Assembly (NCBI GenBank): GCA_938041705.1
Contig: CALISP010000261.1
Location: forward strand, 1-5,888
Origin: an uncultured Cocleimonas sp.
GTDB lineage: Bacteria; Pseudomonadota; Gammaproteobacteria; Thiotrichales; Thiotrichaceae
Direction of reading: 5' to 3'
DNA: 5,888 nucleotides
Position numbers and translations under genes: made by a program. Under the pieces are notes generated by a model. The model was not told where the DNA came from, did no database searches, and worked only from the letters and a program-made list of their open reading frames with translations. Positions 1 through 5,375 of the stretch are shown here, piece after piece (the first letter of the stretch is position 1; each line of letters starts with the position of its first letter).

Positions 1-617
1 GCGTCATATTGATCGGCAAGATCACAGATTTTATCAAGCTGCGCGATAGTGCCATCCATAGAAAATACGCCATCAGTGGTTATAAGAATTCGTCTAGCAC
101 CCTTAGCTTTTGCTTCTTTAAGTTTTGATTCTAAATCGTCCATATCATTATTCTTATAACGATAACGATCTGCCTTGCAAAGCCTAACGCCATCAATTAT
201 TGAGGCGTGGTTTAATTCATCTGAAATAACGGCATCTTCTTTAGTAAGAATAGTTTCAAATAAACCTGCATTAGCATCAAAACAAGCTGCATATAAAATA
301 GTGTCTTCTGTCTCTAAAAACTCAGATACTTTGGCTTCCAATGTTTTATGGATTGATTGTGTACCGCAGATAAAACGTACTGAAGATAGACCAAAGCCCC
401 ATTCGTCATAGCTTTGCTTAGCCGCTTCGATAACTTTAGGATGATTAGCTAAACCCAAATAATTATTAGCGCACATATTTATGACTTCAGAACCATCATC
501 TAAGCCAATATCACTTTTTTGATCTGTTGTGATAACTCGTTCCGTTTTCCATAATCCTGAGTCTTTAATTTCAGCTAATTCTGCTGCCATTGCGGCTTTT
601 GTATTGGAGAAACTCAT
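1..617 (-). CDS. kbl: 2-amino-3-ketobutyrate CoA ligase (glycine C-acetyltransferase), N-terminal 205 residues, cut by window edge
   Basis: This PLP enzyme cleaves 2-amino-3-oxobutyrate with CoA to glycine and acetyl-CoA, the second step of threonine breakdown after Tdh, in the cytosol. The visible 205 residues match E. coli Kbl almost throughout. Landmarks are NMCANNYLGLANHP (47-60), SVRFICGTQ (79-87), the Cys-Phe pair of CFDANAGLFET (112-122) that contacts the cofactor in the family, LNHASIIDGVRLCKA (135-149) with the His that stacks on PLP, and TDGVFSMDG (181-189). The family is about 398 residues, so roughly half is missing beyond position 1, including the Schiff-base lysine. The ATG at 617-615 overlaps the tdh stop as ATGA, and a GGAAG ribosome binding site lies 7 bases upstream inside tdh, so the two are probably translationally coupled. 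The identity is very secure; only completeness of the missing part is unknown. Confidence 0.96.
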   Translation of the reverse strand, partial: MSFSNTKAAMAAELAEIKDSGLWKTERVITTDQKSDIGLDDGSEVINMCANNYLGLANHPKVIEAAKQSYDEWGFGLSSVRFICGTQSIHKTLEAKVSEFLETEDTILYAACFDANAGLFETILTKEDAVISDELNHASIIDGVRLCKADRYRYKNNDMDDLESKLKEAKAKGARRILITTDGVFSMDGTIAQLDKICDLADQYD

Positions 618-1693
618 AACAGGTCTTCCATGTCAGTATCTTCATCATTACTGTCTTCCCAGTTAAGAATGACCTTACCCGACTCACCCGAGAGCATGGC
701 ATCAAAACCTTTTTGAAAATCTGTGTAGTGATAACGGTGTGTAATAATTTGATCTAAAGGTAAATCTGTTTGCACCATCATTAAGCCTTTGTACCATGTT
801 TCAAAAATTTCACGACCATAGATCCCTTTAATGGTGAGTCCTTTGAATACGACCAGATCCCAATCAATTCCAGCGCCTGATGGCATAATAGCTAGCATAG
901 CAATACGTCCACCATTAATCATTCGAGTAAGCATGCTACTAAATGCGTGTGGAGATCCTGACATTTCTAAACCAACATCGAAGCCTTCAAAAATACCATG
1001 TGAATGCATAAACTCTTTTGTGATAACTTGTTTTTCAACATTGATAGGTATGACACGAGGAATAATCTTTTTTACCAAATCTAATCGATATTGATTCAAA
1101 TCCGTTATTACTATATTTCGTGCTCCACAATGTGCCGCGACCATTGCTGCCATAATGCCTATAGGTCCTGCACCTGTGATTAATACATCTTCACCCACCA
1201 TATTAAAAGAGAGTGCTGTGTGTACTGCATTGCCATATGGGTCGAAGCAAGCTAAAAGATCTGTGGATATCTCTCTGCTAGGTTTAAATACATTTTTAGC
1301 AGGAATAGCTATAAATTCAGCGAACGCCCCATCACGATTTACTCCAACACCAATTGTGTTGGGACACAAATGTCGTTTACCTGCTAAACAATTTCTACAA
1401 CGCTCACAGACGATATGACCTTCACCGGAGACAATATCTCCAATCTCTAAATCATCAACGTTAGAGCCCATTTCAACAATTTCACCAGCAAACTCATGAC
1501 CTGTCGTCATGGGATAAGGAATGGTTTTTTGTGCCCATTCATCCCAATTATAAATATGAATATCAGTGCCACAAATAGCCGTTTTATGTACTTTAATTAG
1601 CACATCATTATTTCCATATTCTGGGATAGGAACATCCTGCATCCATAACCCTACTTTGGCTTCTTTCTTTACCAATGCTTTCATCATTTTCAT
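614..1693 (-). CDS. tdh: L-threonine 3-dehydrogenase, NAD- and zinc-dependent
   Basis: Tdh oxidises L-threonine to 2-amino-3-oxobutyrate using NAD+, feeding Kbl encoded just downstream. The 359-residue protein is a medium-chain zinc alcohol dehydrogenase that aligns with E. coli Tdh (341 residues) from end to end. Catalytic zinc ligands are Cys41 (AICGTD), His66 and Glu67 (GHE); structural zinc ligands are Cys96, Cys99, Cys102 and Cys110. The Rossmann fold shows GAGPIG at 174-179, and Asp198 at the end of the second strand fits NAD preference. GIYGREIFETWYKGL and QKGFDAMLSGESGKVILNW are typical of the family. Differences are three extra residues in front (MKM) and a 12-residue acidic tail after NWED. 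The ATG at 1693 is chosen because GAGA lies 10 bases upstream; the ATGs at 1687 and 1684 would be too far from it. The order tdh then kbl is the reverse of E. coli kbl-tdh and, as I recall, the same as in Vibrio. Confidence 0.98.
   Translation of the reverse strand: MKMMKALVKKEAKVGLWMQDVPIPEYGNNDVLIKVHKTAICGTDIHIYNWDEWAQKTIPYPMTTGHEFAGEIVEMGSNVDDLEIGDIVSGEGHIVCERCRNCLAGKRHLCPNTIGVGVNRDGAFAEFIAIPAKNVFKPSREISTDLLACFDPYGNAVHTALSFNMVGEDVLITGAGPIGIMAAMVAAHCGARNIVITDLNQYRLDLVKKIIPRVIPINVEKQVITKEFMHSHGIFEGFDVGLEMSGSPHAFSSMLTRMINGGRIAMLAIMPSGAGIDWDLVVFKGLTIKGIYGREIFETWYKGLMMVQTDLPLDQIITHRYHYTDFQKGFDAMLSGESGKVILNWEDSNDEDTDMEDLL
625..629 (-). promoter_or_regulatory. kbl ribosome binding site inside the tdh 3' end
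   Basis: On the minus strand GGAAG precedes the kbl ATG by 7 bases. It lies in the codons of the acidic Tdh tail, a segment that E. coli Tdh lacks. Together with the ATGA stop/start overlap (617-614) it suggests that kbl translation is coupled to termination on tdh. Confidence 0.7.
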
Positions 1694-1703
1694 AATATGG
1701 TTT

Positions 1704-1713
1704 CTCTATAGAG
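1704..1713. repeat. Perfect 10-base palindrome over the tdh ribosome binding site
   Basis: CTCTATAGAG reads the same on both strands and contains the GAG of the tdh ribosome binding site, 10 bases before the ATG. With no loop it cannot fold into a good intramolecular hairpin, so a protein-binding dyad or chance are the realistic readings. Confidence 0.5.
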
Positions 1714-1728
1714 TTGTTATTTCACAGT

Positions 1729-1747
1729 TTATAAAAGAGTTTTATAA
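1729..1747. repeat. Perfect 8+3+8 dyad in the tdh leader
   Basis: TTATAAAA, GAG, TTTTATAA forms an exact inverted repeat 36 bases before the tdh ATG. The position fits an operator in the promoter/leader region or an RNA hairpin in the 5' UTR. I cannot assign a regulator. AT-rich DNA makes such repeats less surprising, but 8 of 8 matches around a short centre is still notable. Confidence 0.5.
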
Positions 1748-1881
1748 GTGGGTTTTACTACCTAGAACTCAAATATGGAAAATAACATTGTGGTCTTTAA
1801 TTGATAGACAATAATTATTTTTTTTAAATAAGACTTACTTATATTCTTTAATTATTACCATCATAAAAGAAGGATTTGTGT

Positions 1882-1941
1882 ATGGCTAAAACAGGTAATA
1901 CAGTCAAAATATTTTGCTTATTTTTAATAATATTTAGTTGA
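1882..1941 (+). CDS. Possible 19-residue small ORF (uncertain)
   Basis: An ATG at 1882 follows AGAAGGA with a 7-base spacer, a good ribosome binding site, and the frame runs 19 codons to TGA. The peptide starts MAKTGNTVK and ends in a hydrophobic run (IFCLFLIIFS). The first residues faintly recall the start of cold-shock proteins (TG-x-VK), but nothing like the following GFGFI motif is found in any frame nearby. It could be a remnant, a leader peptide, a small membrane peptide or chance. The main support is the quality of the ribosome binding site. Confidence 0.2.
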   Translation: MAKTGNTVKIFCLFLIIFS

Positions 1942-1942
1942 T

Positions 1943-1955
1943 TTATGAGTCATAA
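1943..1955. repeat. Dyad TTATGA-G-TCATAA (first copy)
   Basis: This perfect 6+1+6 inverted repeat has the same half-sites as the dyad at 2088-2102. Two copies in one spacer suggest a binding site for a dimeric regulator, though neither can be tied to a known family. Confidence 0.45.
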
Positions 1956-1957
1956 GA

Positions 1958-1979
1958 TTAATTAACTACGGTTAATTAA
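1958..1979 (+). repeat. 9-bp perfect stem closed by a C(UACG)G tetraloop
   Basis: TTAATTAAC, TACG, GTTAATTAA folds on the plus strand into a 9-bp stem with loop UACG closed by C-G, a member of the exceptionally stable UNCG tetraloop class. The stem is AT-rich and is followed by A-rich sequence rather than a U-tract, so it is not a terminator in this direction. It may be a structured RNA element or a DNA operator. Confidence 0.5.
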
Positions 1980-2010
1980 AAATTATATTCATATTTTTTA
2001 ATTATTATTT

Positions 2011-2033
2011 TGCTTAATTTTTAAGCAGTTTTT
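2011..2033 (+). terminator. Weak terminator-like hairpin
   Basis: TGCTTAA, TTT, TTAAGCA forms a 7-bp stem followed by GTTTTT on the plus strand. It would end a short transcript starting near 1830 and covering the 19-codon frame and the UACG hairpin. The stem is AU-rich, so efficiency would be low and the call is uncertain. Confidence 0.3.
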
Positions 2034-2087
2034 AATCATAAAAACCATCAACTTAAGCCAGTTTTTTGATAATTATAAGCAAGCTGG

Positions 2088-2102
2088 TTATGACTCTCAT
2101 AA
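2088..2102. repeat. Dyad TTATGA-CTC-TCATAA (second copy)
   Basis: The half-sites are identical to those at 1943-1955, with a 3-base instead of a 1-base centre. It lies 161 bases upstream of the secreted protein start codon, so it could be an upstream site for that gene. Confidence 0.4.
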
Positions 2103-2174
2103 AAAAATAATTGAAACTAAACAATATAGTCCAAGTCGTATTTCCCGAGACGATGATGTAAAGATAAACGTTTG

Positions 2175-2203
2175 TTGCGAAGGATTTTCAATACACTTTT
2201 ATT
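2175..2203 (+). promoter_or_regulatory. Possible sigma-70 promoter for the small secreted protein gene
   Basis: TTGCGA (2175-2180) and TTTATT (2198-2203) are separated by 17 bases, with four of six -10 consensus matches. An inverted repeat ACTTAC/GTAAGT (2207-2212 and 2219-2224) sits just downstream, where it could be an operator or a 5' UTR stem. The evidence is position and a partial consensus only. Confidence 0.3.
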
Positions 2204-2263
2204 CTTACTTACAATTTCGTAAGTCATTGTTTCATATTTATTAAAACTAATAAGGAGTCAAAT

Positions 2264-2494
2264 ATGACTATCAAAAAAACAGTAATTACAACTTCATTTT
2301 TACTAGCATTGGGCTTATCTTTACCAGGATTTGCAGAAACCAAAGCTGAGGTAGTTGATGGAGATGCTGTAACCATCGAGTGCATTACAATGGCCGAGGT
2401 GGACTTAATGACAGACGAGGATAAGGCGAAACTCACATTGCCAGTCTGCGAAGATGTGCAGAAGAATGAGGAAGGAGCTACGACAACTCAATAG
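2264..2494 (+). CDS. Small secreted acidic protein of unknown function
   Basis: I do not recognise this 76-residue protein. It has a textbook Sec signal peptide: charged start MTIKK, hydrophobic core TSFLLALGLSL and a likely cut after PGFA (residue 24), with no lipobox. The mature part is only about 52 residues, strongly acidic (14 Asp/Glu against 4 Lys), with two cysteines (40 and 62) that could form a disulfide in the periplasm. No TM helix follows the signal. The ATG is well fixed by TAAGGAG (2251-2257) six bases upstream, and an intrinsic terminator follows 14 bases after the TAG, so this is a well-defined single-gene unit. The reading frame antisense to it is treated as a shadow. Function cannot be inferred; a small periplasmic or extracellular protein is as far as the sequence goes. 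Confidence 0.82.
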   Translation: MTIKKTVITTSFLLALGLSLPGFAETKAEVVDGDAVTIECITMAEVDLMTDEDKAKLTLPVCEDVQKNEEGATTTQ

Positions 2495-2506
2495 TCTAGT
2501 TTCACG

Positions 2507-2534
2507 AGGCACCTACATTTTGTAGGTGCTTTGT
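2507..2534 (+). terminator. Intrinsic terminator of the small secreted protein gene
   Basis: GCACCTACA (2509-2517), TTT, TGTAGGTGC (2521-2529) gives a 9-bp perfect stem that extends by a G-U and an A-U pair, followed by a short TTTGT tract. On the minus strand it is followed by CTCG, so it works mainly in the plus direction, between two convergent genes. Confidence 0.85.
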
Positions 2535-2579
2535 AATTGTAATCGAAGCTAGGTTTAATTCAGACTTGATAGAGATTAA

Positions 2580-3143
2580 TTATAAAATTATTTCACGCTG
2601 TAAATCTGTTAACTCAACAGACAAAAATACGGCAAGTTTTTCTGCATCACTTTTCAATTGCTGAAGATCATTATGATTAAGAATATTCACTCGTCTTCCA
2701 TTTTTTGTTAACAAGTTGAGTTCATAACACGGGTAGCTAATACCATGTTTACTTGTCACCATTTTATTGTTTATTTGTAATGAGATTATGTTTTCAATGT
2801 GTACCGTTCGATCAGTATTATTTTTAAACTTACCCGTTTCTTTATCAAATATAATTCGCTTTGCAAATGGCTTTAATAAAGTACATCCGAAAGTGGTTAT
2901 CGCAACACCAAATATCATTAGAAAAATAGCAAAATCAAGTTGACTGTTTTTCACGTAAACAATCACAGAAAGCGCCATTAAAAATAAACCTACAACAACA
3001 TAAACAACACAAAATAACAGCGAGCTAATAGTAGGTTTAAGGTAGGCGGTGTTTTCATCAAAAATAATAGTATGAGATCTAAATTTTGGTCCCTTCTGTA
3101 TCAAAGTTCTTTTTAGATCTACCGGAGTTTCACTTATCTCCAT
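2580..3143 (-). CDS. Two-TM membrane protein with cytoplasmic C-terminal domain, function unknown
   Basis: The 187-residue protein has a polar N-terminus (1-38), two hydrophobic helices at about 39-64 and 70-90 joined by a short polar turn (KNSQLD), and a soluble C-terminal half rich in alternating beta-type residues. The segment RIIFDKETGKFKNN followed by HIENIISLQI resembles membrane proteins with a small PH-like beta domain. The pattern YELNLLTKNGRRVNILNH (142-159) followed by a Leu/Ala-rich helix (LQQLKSDAEKLAVFL) is, as I recall, common in uncharacterised gammaproteobacterial membrane proteins. No catalytic motif is visible. The ATG at 3143 has AAAGG (3158-3154) 10 bases upstream. The gene follows the symporter on the same strand but lies beyond a strong terminator, so it is probably its own unit. 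It converges with the small secreted protein gene. Confidence 0.85.
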   Translation of the reverse strand: MEISETPVDLKRTLIQKGPKFRSHTIIFDENTAYLKPTISSLLFCVVYVVVGLFLMALSVIVYVKNSQLDFAIFLMIFGVAITTFGCTLLKPFAKRIIFDKETGKFKNNTDRTVHIENIISLQINNKMVTSKHGISYPCYELNLLTKNGRRVNILNHNDLQQLKSDAEKLAVFLSVELTDLQREIIL

Positions 3144-3194
3144 AACATTTATACCTTTATCAGTTGAACTACATTATTAACTTAGTTTTCATAA

Positions 3195-3220
3195 AAAAAG
3201 TCCACCGAAGTGGACTTTTT
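3195..3220 (-). terminator. Strong UUCG-capped terminator after the symporter gene
   Basis: On the minus strand GTCCAC, TTCG, GTGGAC forms a perfect 6-bp GC-rich core, extended by A-T pairs to 11 bp, capped by the very stable C(UUCG)G tetraloop and followed by a run of seven T. It lies 55 bases after the symporter stop. Flanking A and T tracts are symmetric, so it could also stop plus-strand transcripts, but the UUCG loop forms only in the minus-strand RNA. Confidence 0.93.
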
Positions 3221-3274
3221 ATTTTACATCAATCGATTGCTATTCATGCTTTTGAATAACTTATAAATTATCGA

Positions 3275-4825
3275 TTATTTGTATTTCTTAATTTCACCTG
3301 ATTTAACACGTGCTACAAATGATGCTAGCTCATCTTTAACAATAGGCATTAAGAAGTATAAGCCGATAATGTTGAAGATAGACATCGCAAATATAGCCGC
3401 ATCAGAGAAGTCAATTACCGCACCAAACTGAATAGTTGCACCAACGATTACAAAGATACAGAAGATAATCTTAAAGATCATTTCCATCGCTTTGCCTTCA
3501 CCGAACAAGTAAGTCCAAGCCTTAAGACCGTAGTAAGACCATGAAATCATTGTTGAGAATGCAAACATGATAACTGCAAGAGCTAGGAAGTATTTGAAGA
3601 AACCAACTGAATCTGAGAAAGAAGCAGCAGTTAACTGAACACCTGTTAAACCAGCACCATCAAATGGCGCAACGTTTAAGCCAGCAATAGTAATTACCAA
3701 TGCTGTCATAGTACAAATAACAACTGTATCAATGAATGGCTCAAGTGTAGCAACTAAACCTTCTGTGATTGGCTCTTTAGTTTTAACCGCTGAGTGAGCA
3801 ATTGCTGCAGAACCGATACCAGCTTCATTCGAGAATGTAGCACGTTTAAGGCCTTGTATTAATGCACCTATAACTCCACCTGCAACACCTGCACCTGTAA
3901 ATGCTCCATCAAATATTGCAGCGAATGCAGCACCGATTTGACCAAGATTCATCAAGATAACAATAAGACCCATACCAAGGTATAAAGCAGCCATGTAAGG
4001 AACAACTTTCTCAGTTACTGATGCAATTGATGGCATACCACCGATTATTACAGAGAATACTAATGCAGCAAGAACAACACCTGTGATAATTCCGTACTCT
4101 GGTGGAACGTCAAAAGCATAAGTCAACATTGCATGTGCTTGGTTAGCTTGGAACATGTTACCGCCACCAAATGAACCTAATATACACATCAAAGCAAAAC
4201 CAACAGCAAGGAACTTACCTAAACCGCCAAAGCCTCTCTCTGCCATTGCATCACGTAAGTAATACATTGGACCACCAGAGATAGCGCCTGATGGAAGAAC
4301 AGTTCTGTATTTAACACCTAAAGTACACTCAAAGAATTTAGAAGCCATGCCTAGAAGTCCACACATGATCATCCAAAAAGTTGCACCAGGTCCACCGATA
4401 GCTACAGCGACACCAACACCAGCGATATTACCTAAACCAACAGTACCTGAAAGTGCAGTTGTTAATGCTTGGAAGTGAGAAACCTCACCTTCTTCTTTAG
4501 AGTTAGGATCAGTGTATTTACCTCTAACAATATTCAAAGCTAAACCAGCTCGTCTAAATTGAACAAATCCAAAGTAAAAAGTGAAAATTATCGCAGCAAC
4601 AAATAACCACCCAACGATTATTGGGAACTTTGTATCACCAACAGGCGCACTATAGAAAATAAGATTAACAAACCAACCTAAATAATCTTTGAAAAAGGTA
4701 TCAACCCCACTACTTATGCCTGCAAGCATTGCACTAAATGCACTAGGGTCCCCTTCAGCCGCGAATGCGCTCATTGACATAAATGTTAAAAATATCCCTA
4801 TCAGATATCGATTAAGTTTTTTCAT
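3275..4825 (-). CDS. Alanine/glycine:cation symporter, AGCS family
   Basis: This inner-membrane transporter imports alanine and/or glycine with Na+ (or H+). The 516-residue protein has the family signature GGPGATFWM (144-152), the conserved LSGTVGLGNIAGV (125-137), the RATFSNEAGIGSA block (328-340) and STMISWSYYG (424-433), with about ten further hydrophobic segments. Unusually for a transporter it begins with a signal-peptide-like stretch, MKKLNRYLIG to MSAFAA, with a possible cut near residue 22-23. The ATG at 4825 is preferred: AAGG lies 10 bases upstream and it starts this signal sequence. A longer reading from TTG at 4867 would add 14 residues before the KK motif. The substrate cannot be fixed from sequence; glycine fits the nearby tdh-kbl pair. 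A UUCG terminator closes the unit and a long palindrome-rich leader lies upstream. Confidence 0.95.
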   Translation of the reverse strand: MKKLNRYLIGIFLTFMSMSAFAAEGDPSAFSAMLAGISSGVDTFFKDYLGWFVNLIFYSAPVGDTKFPIIVGWLFVAAIIFTFYFGFVQFRRAGLALNIVRGKYTDPNSKEEGEVSHFQALTTALSGTVGLGNIAGVGVAVAIGGPGATFWMIMCGLLGMASKFFECTLGVKYRTVLPSGAISGGPMYYLRDAMAERGFGGLGKFLAVGFALMCILGSFGGGNMFQANQAHAMLTYAFDVPPEYGIITGVVLAALVFSVIIGGMPSIASVTEKVVPYMAALYLGMGLIVILMNLGQIGAAFAAIFDGAFTGAGVAGGVIGALIQGLKRATFSNEAGIGSAAIAHSAVKTKEPITEGLVATLEPFIDTVVICTMTALVITIAGLNVAPFDGAGLTGVQLTAASFSDSVGFFKYFLALAVIMFAFSTMISWSYYGLKAWTYLFGEGKAMEMIFKIIFCIFVIVGATIQFGAVIDFSDAAIFAMSIFNIIGLYFLMPIVKDELASFVARVKSGEIKKYK

Positions 4826-4876
4826 AAAGTAAGTACCTTGAGTTTTATATTGTAGGATTGAAGACAAATTTTTACC

Positions 4877-4900
4877 TAATAACGAATAAAGTAGTTATTA
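4877..4900. repeat. 7-base inverted repeat TAATAAC/GTTATTA
   Basis: The arms at 4877-4883 and 4894-4900 are separated by 10 bases, about 52 bases before the symporter ATG, so they lie in the likely 5' UTR or promoter. On its own this is weak in AT-rich DNA. Confidence 0.35.
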
Positions 4901-4925
4901 CTATCGATCCAGCAGTTTAAATTGA

Positions 4926-4951
4926 ATTAATACAGATGTAGTTGTATTAAT
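4926..4951. repeat. 9-base inverted repeat ATTAATACA/TGTATTAAT
   Basis: Perfect 9-base arms (4926-4934 and 4943-4951) flank an 8-base centre, giving arm centres about 17 bases apart. That spacing would suit a dimeric regulator or a stem-loop in the symporter leader. No regulator is identified. Confidence 0.45.
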
Positions 4952-4953
4952 AG

Positions 4954-4965
4954 TTACTATAGTAA
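4954..4965. repeat. Perfect 12-base palindrome TTACTATAGTAA
   Basis: This uninterrupted 12-base palindrome begins 3 bases after the 9-base inverted repeat. It includes TATAGT in both orientations, which could also serve as a -10 element on the minus strand. Operator function is inferred only. Confidence 0.45.
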
Positions 4966-4971
4966 ATATTC

Positions 4972-4982
4972 AGTACTGTACT
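4972..4982. repeat. Dyad AGTAC-T-GTACT
   Basis: This 5+1+5 inverted repeat is the third dyad in a 57-base run (4926-4982) upstream of the symporter. It is short, and its interest comes from the clustering. Confidence 0.35.
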
Positions 4983-5352
4983 TGAACTATTATGGATAAA
5001 ATTTAATATTCAGACTAAATGTTTGCAAATCATAGCCTTTGCAGTTTTTTATACTAAATTAGATACAATAAAATATAAAATATACGGAACTAATTGCTCA
5101 AAACGCACTACATTTTCGATAAATATTTTTAATGATATTGATAACAGCAACGATAACGAATGCATTTCAAGTATTTGTTTAGAGTAAATTAAGCTATAAG
5201 TGACTGAAGGTGCATCTATGACTTTCACGTTTAATGACGAGTCAGATTAATTTCATAAAAGAGACACCCTCCTACTTTTTAGTATTAACGCGGATGTTTT
5301 TTAAAATATTTACTTAAAACCTATATAAACTTAATAATTTCAATCAAATTCT

Positions 5353-5375
5353 GAATAAAAAAACCGGGAGGCTTT
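5353..5375 (-). terminator. Probable weak terminator directly after the GlxA-type regulator
   Basis: Immediately after the TAG stop the minus strand reads AAAGCC, TCCC, GGTTTT, a 6-bp stem with one G-U pair, running into a tract of seven T. The stem is short and overlaps the U-tract, but position and orientation fit a terminator that isolates the regulator from the symporter leader. Confidence 0.55.

Larger units (their letters stand above)
1694..2263. other. 570-base AT-rich spacer between the divergent tdh and small secreted protein genes
   Basis: No normal gene is visible. The spacer must hold the tdh promoter (minus) and the promoter of the small secreted protein gene (plus). A weak tdh promoter candidate on the minus strand is TTGTCT (1811-1806), 18 bases, TGTTAT (1787-1782). 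A weak plus-strand candidate upstream of the 19-codon frame is TTGATA (1801-1806), 17 bases, TTAAAT (1824-1829). The stretch is unusually rich in perfect dyads, listed separately, and contains one frame that stays open from 2002 to 2244 without a start codon. None of the promoter guesses is strong. Confidence 0.6.
4826..5375. other. 550-base AT-rich spacer upstream of the symporter gene
   Basis: No gene is convincing here. It must contain the symporter promoter, but no clear -35/-10 pair stands out. The half nearest the symporter (4877-4982) holds four dyads in about 105 bases, listed separately. The far half has a 10-codon frame with a fair ribosome binding site (5218-5250, plus) and a minus-strand frame open from 5246 to 5049; neither is supported. 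No glycine riboswitch motifs are found on the minus strand. Confidence 0.6.

Noticed and set aside
831..1418. Plus-strand frames at 831-1094 and 1155-1418, and similar ones at 175-411 and 1566-1814
   Set aside because: They lie wholly or mostly antisense to the well-conserved tdh and kbl coding sequences and show no domain, ribosome binding site or sensible composition.
2224..2436. 70-codon minus-strand frame opposite the small secreted protein
   Set aside because: The plus frame has a strong ribosome binding site, a signal peptide and a terminator; the antisense frame has none of these and is Ser/Thr/Val-rich as expected of a shadow.
3195..3220. Inverted repeat as an insertion-sequence end or attachment site
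   Set aside because: The GC stem, UUCG loop and T-run right after a stop codon are fully explained by an intrinsic terminator, and there is no transposase or target duplication.
4826..4867. Longer symporter start at TTG 4867
   Set aside because: It adds 14 residues in front of a complete signal-like N-terminus and uses a rare start codon; the ATG at 4825 has a suitable AAGG upstream.
4826..5100. Glycine riboswitch upstream of the AGCS symporter on the minus strand
   Set aside because: Some AGCS genes, such as the Vibrio example, have tandem glycine riboswitches, so I looked for the GAGAG, GCCGAAGGGGCAA-type and CUCAGGCAAAAGGAC-type motifs. None is present; the leader is AT-rich with only short palindromes.
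5049..5246. Minus-strand frame open for 65 codons in the spacer
   Set aside because: The only plausible starts (GTG at 5228, an internal ATG) lack a ribosome binding site, and the encoded peptide is dominated by Leu/Ile/Ser typical of AT-rich non-coding DNA.
5218..5250. 10-codon plus-strand frame (MTFTFNDESD) after GAAGG
   Set aside because: The ribosome binding site is fair, but ten codons with no downstream partner gene on that strand and no attenuator-like structure give too little support.
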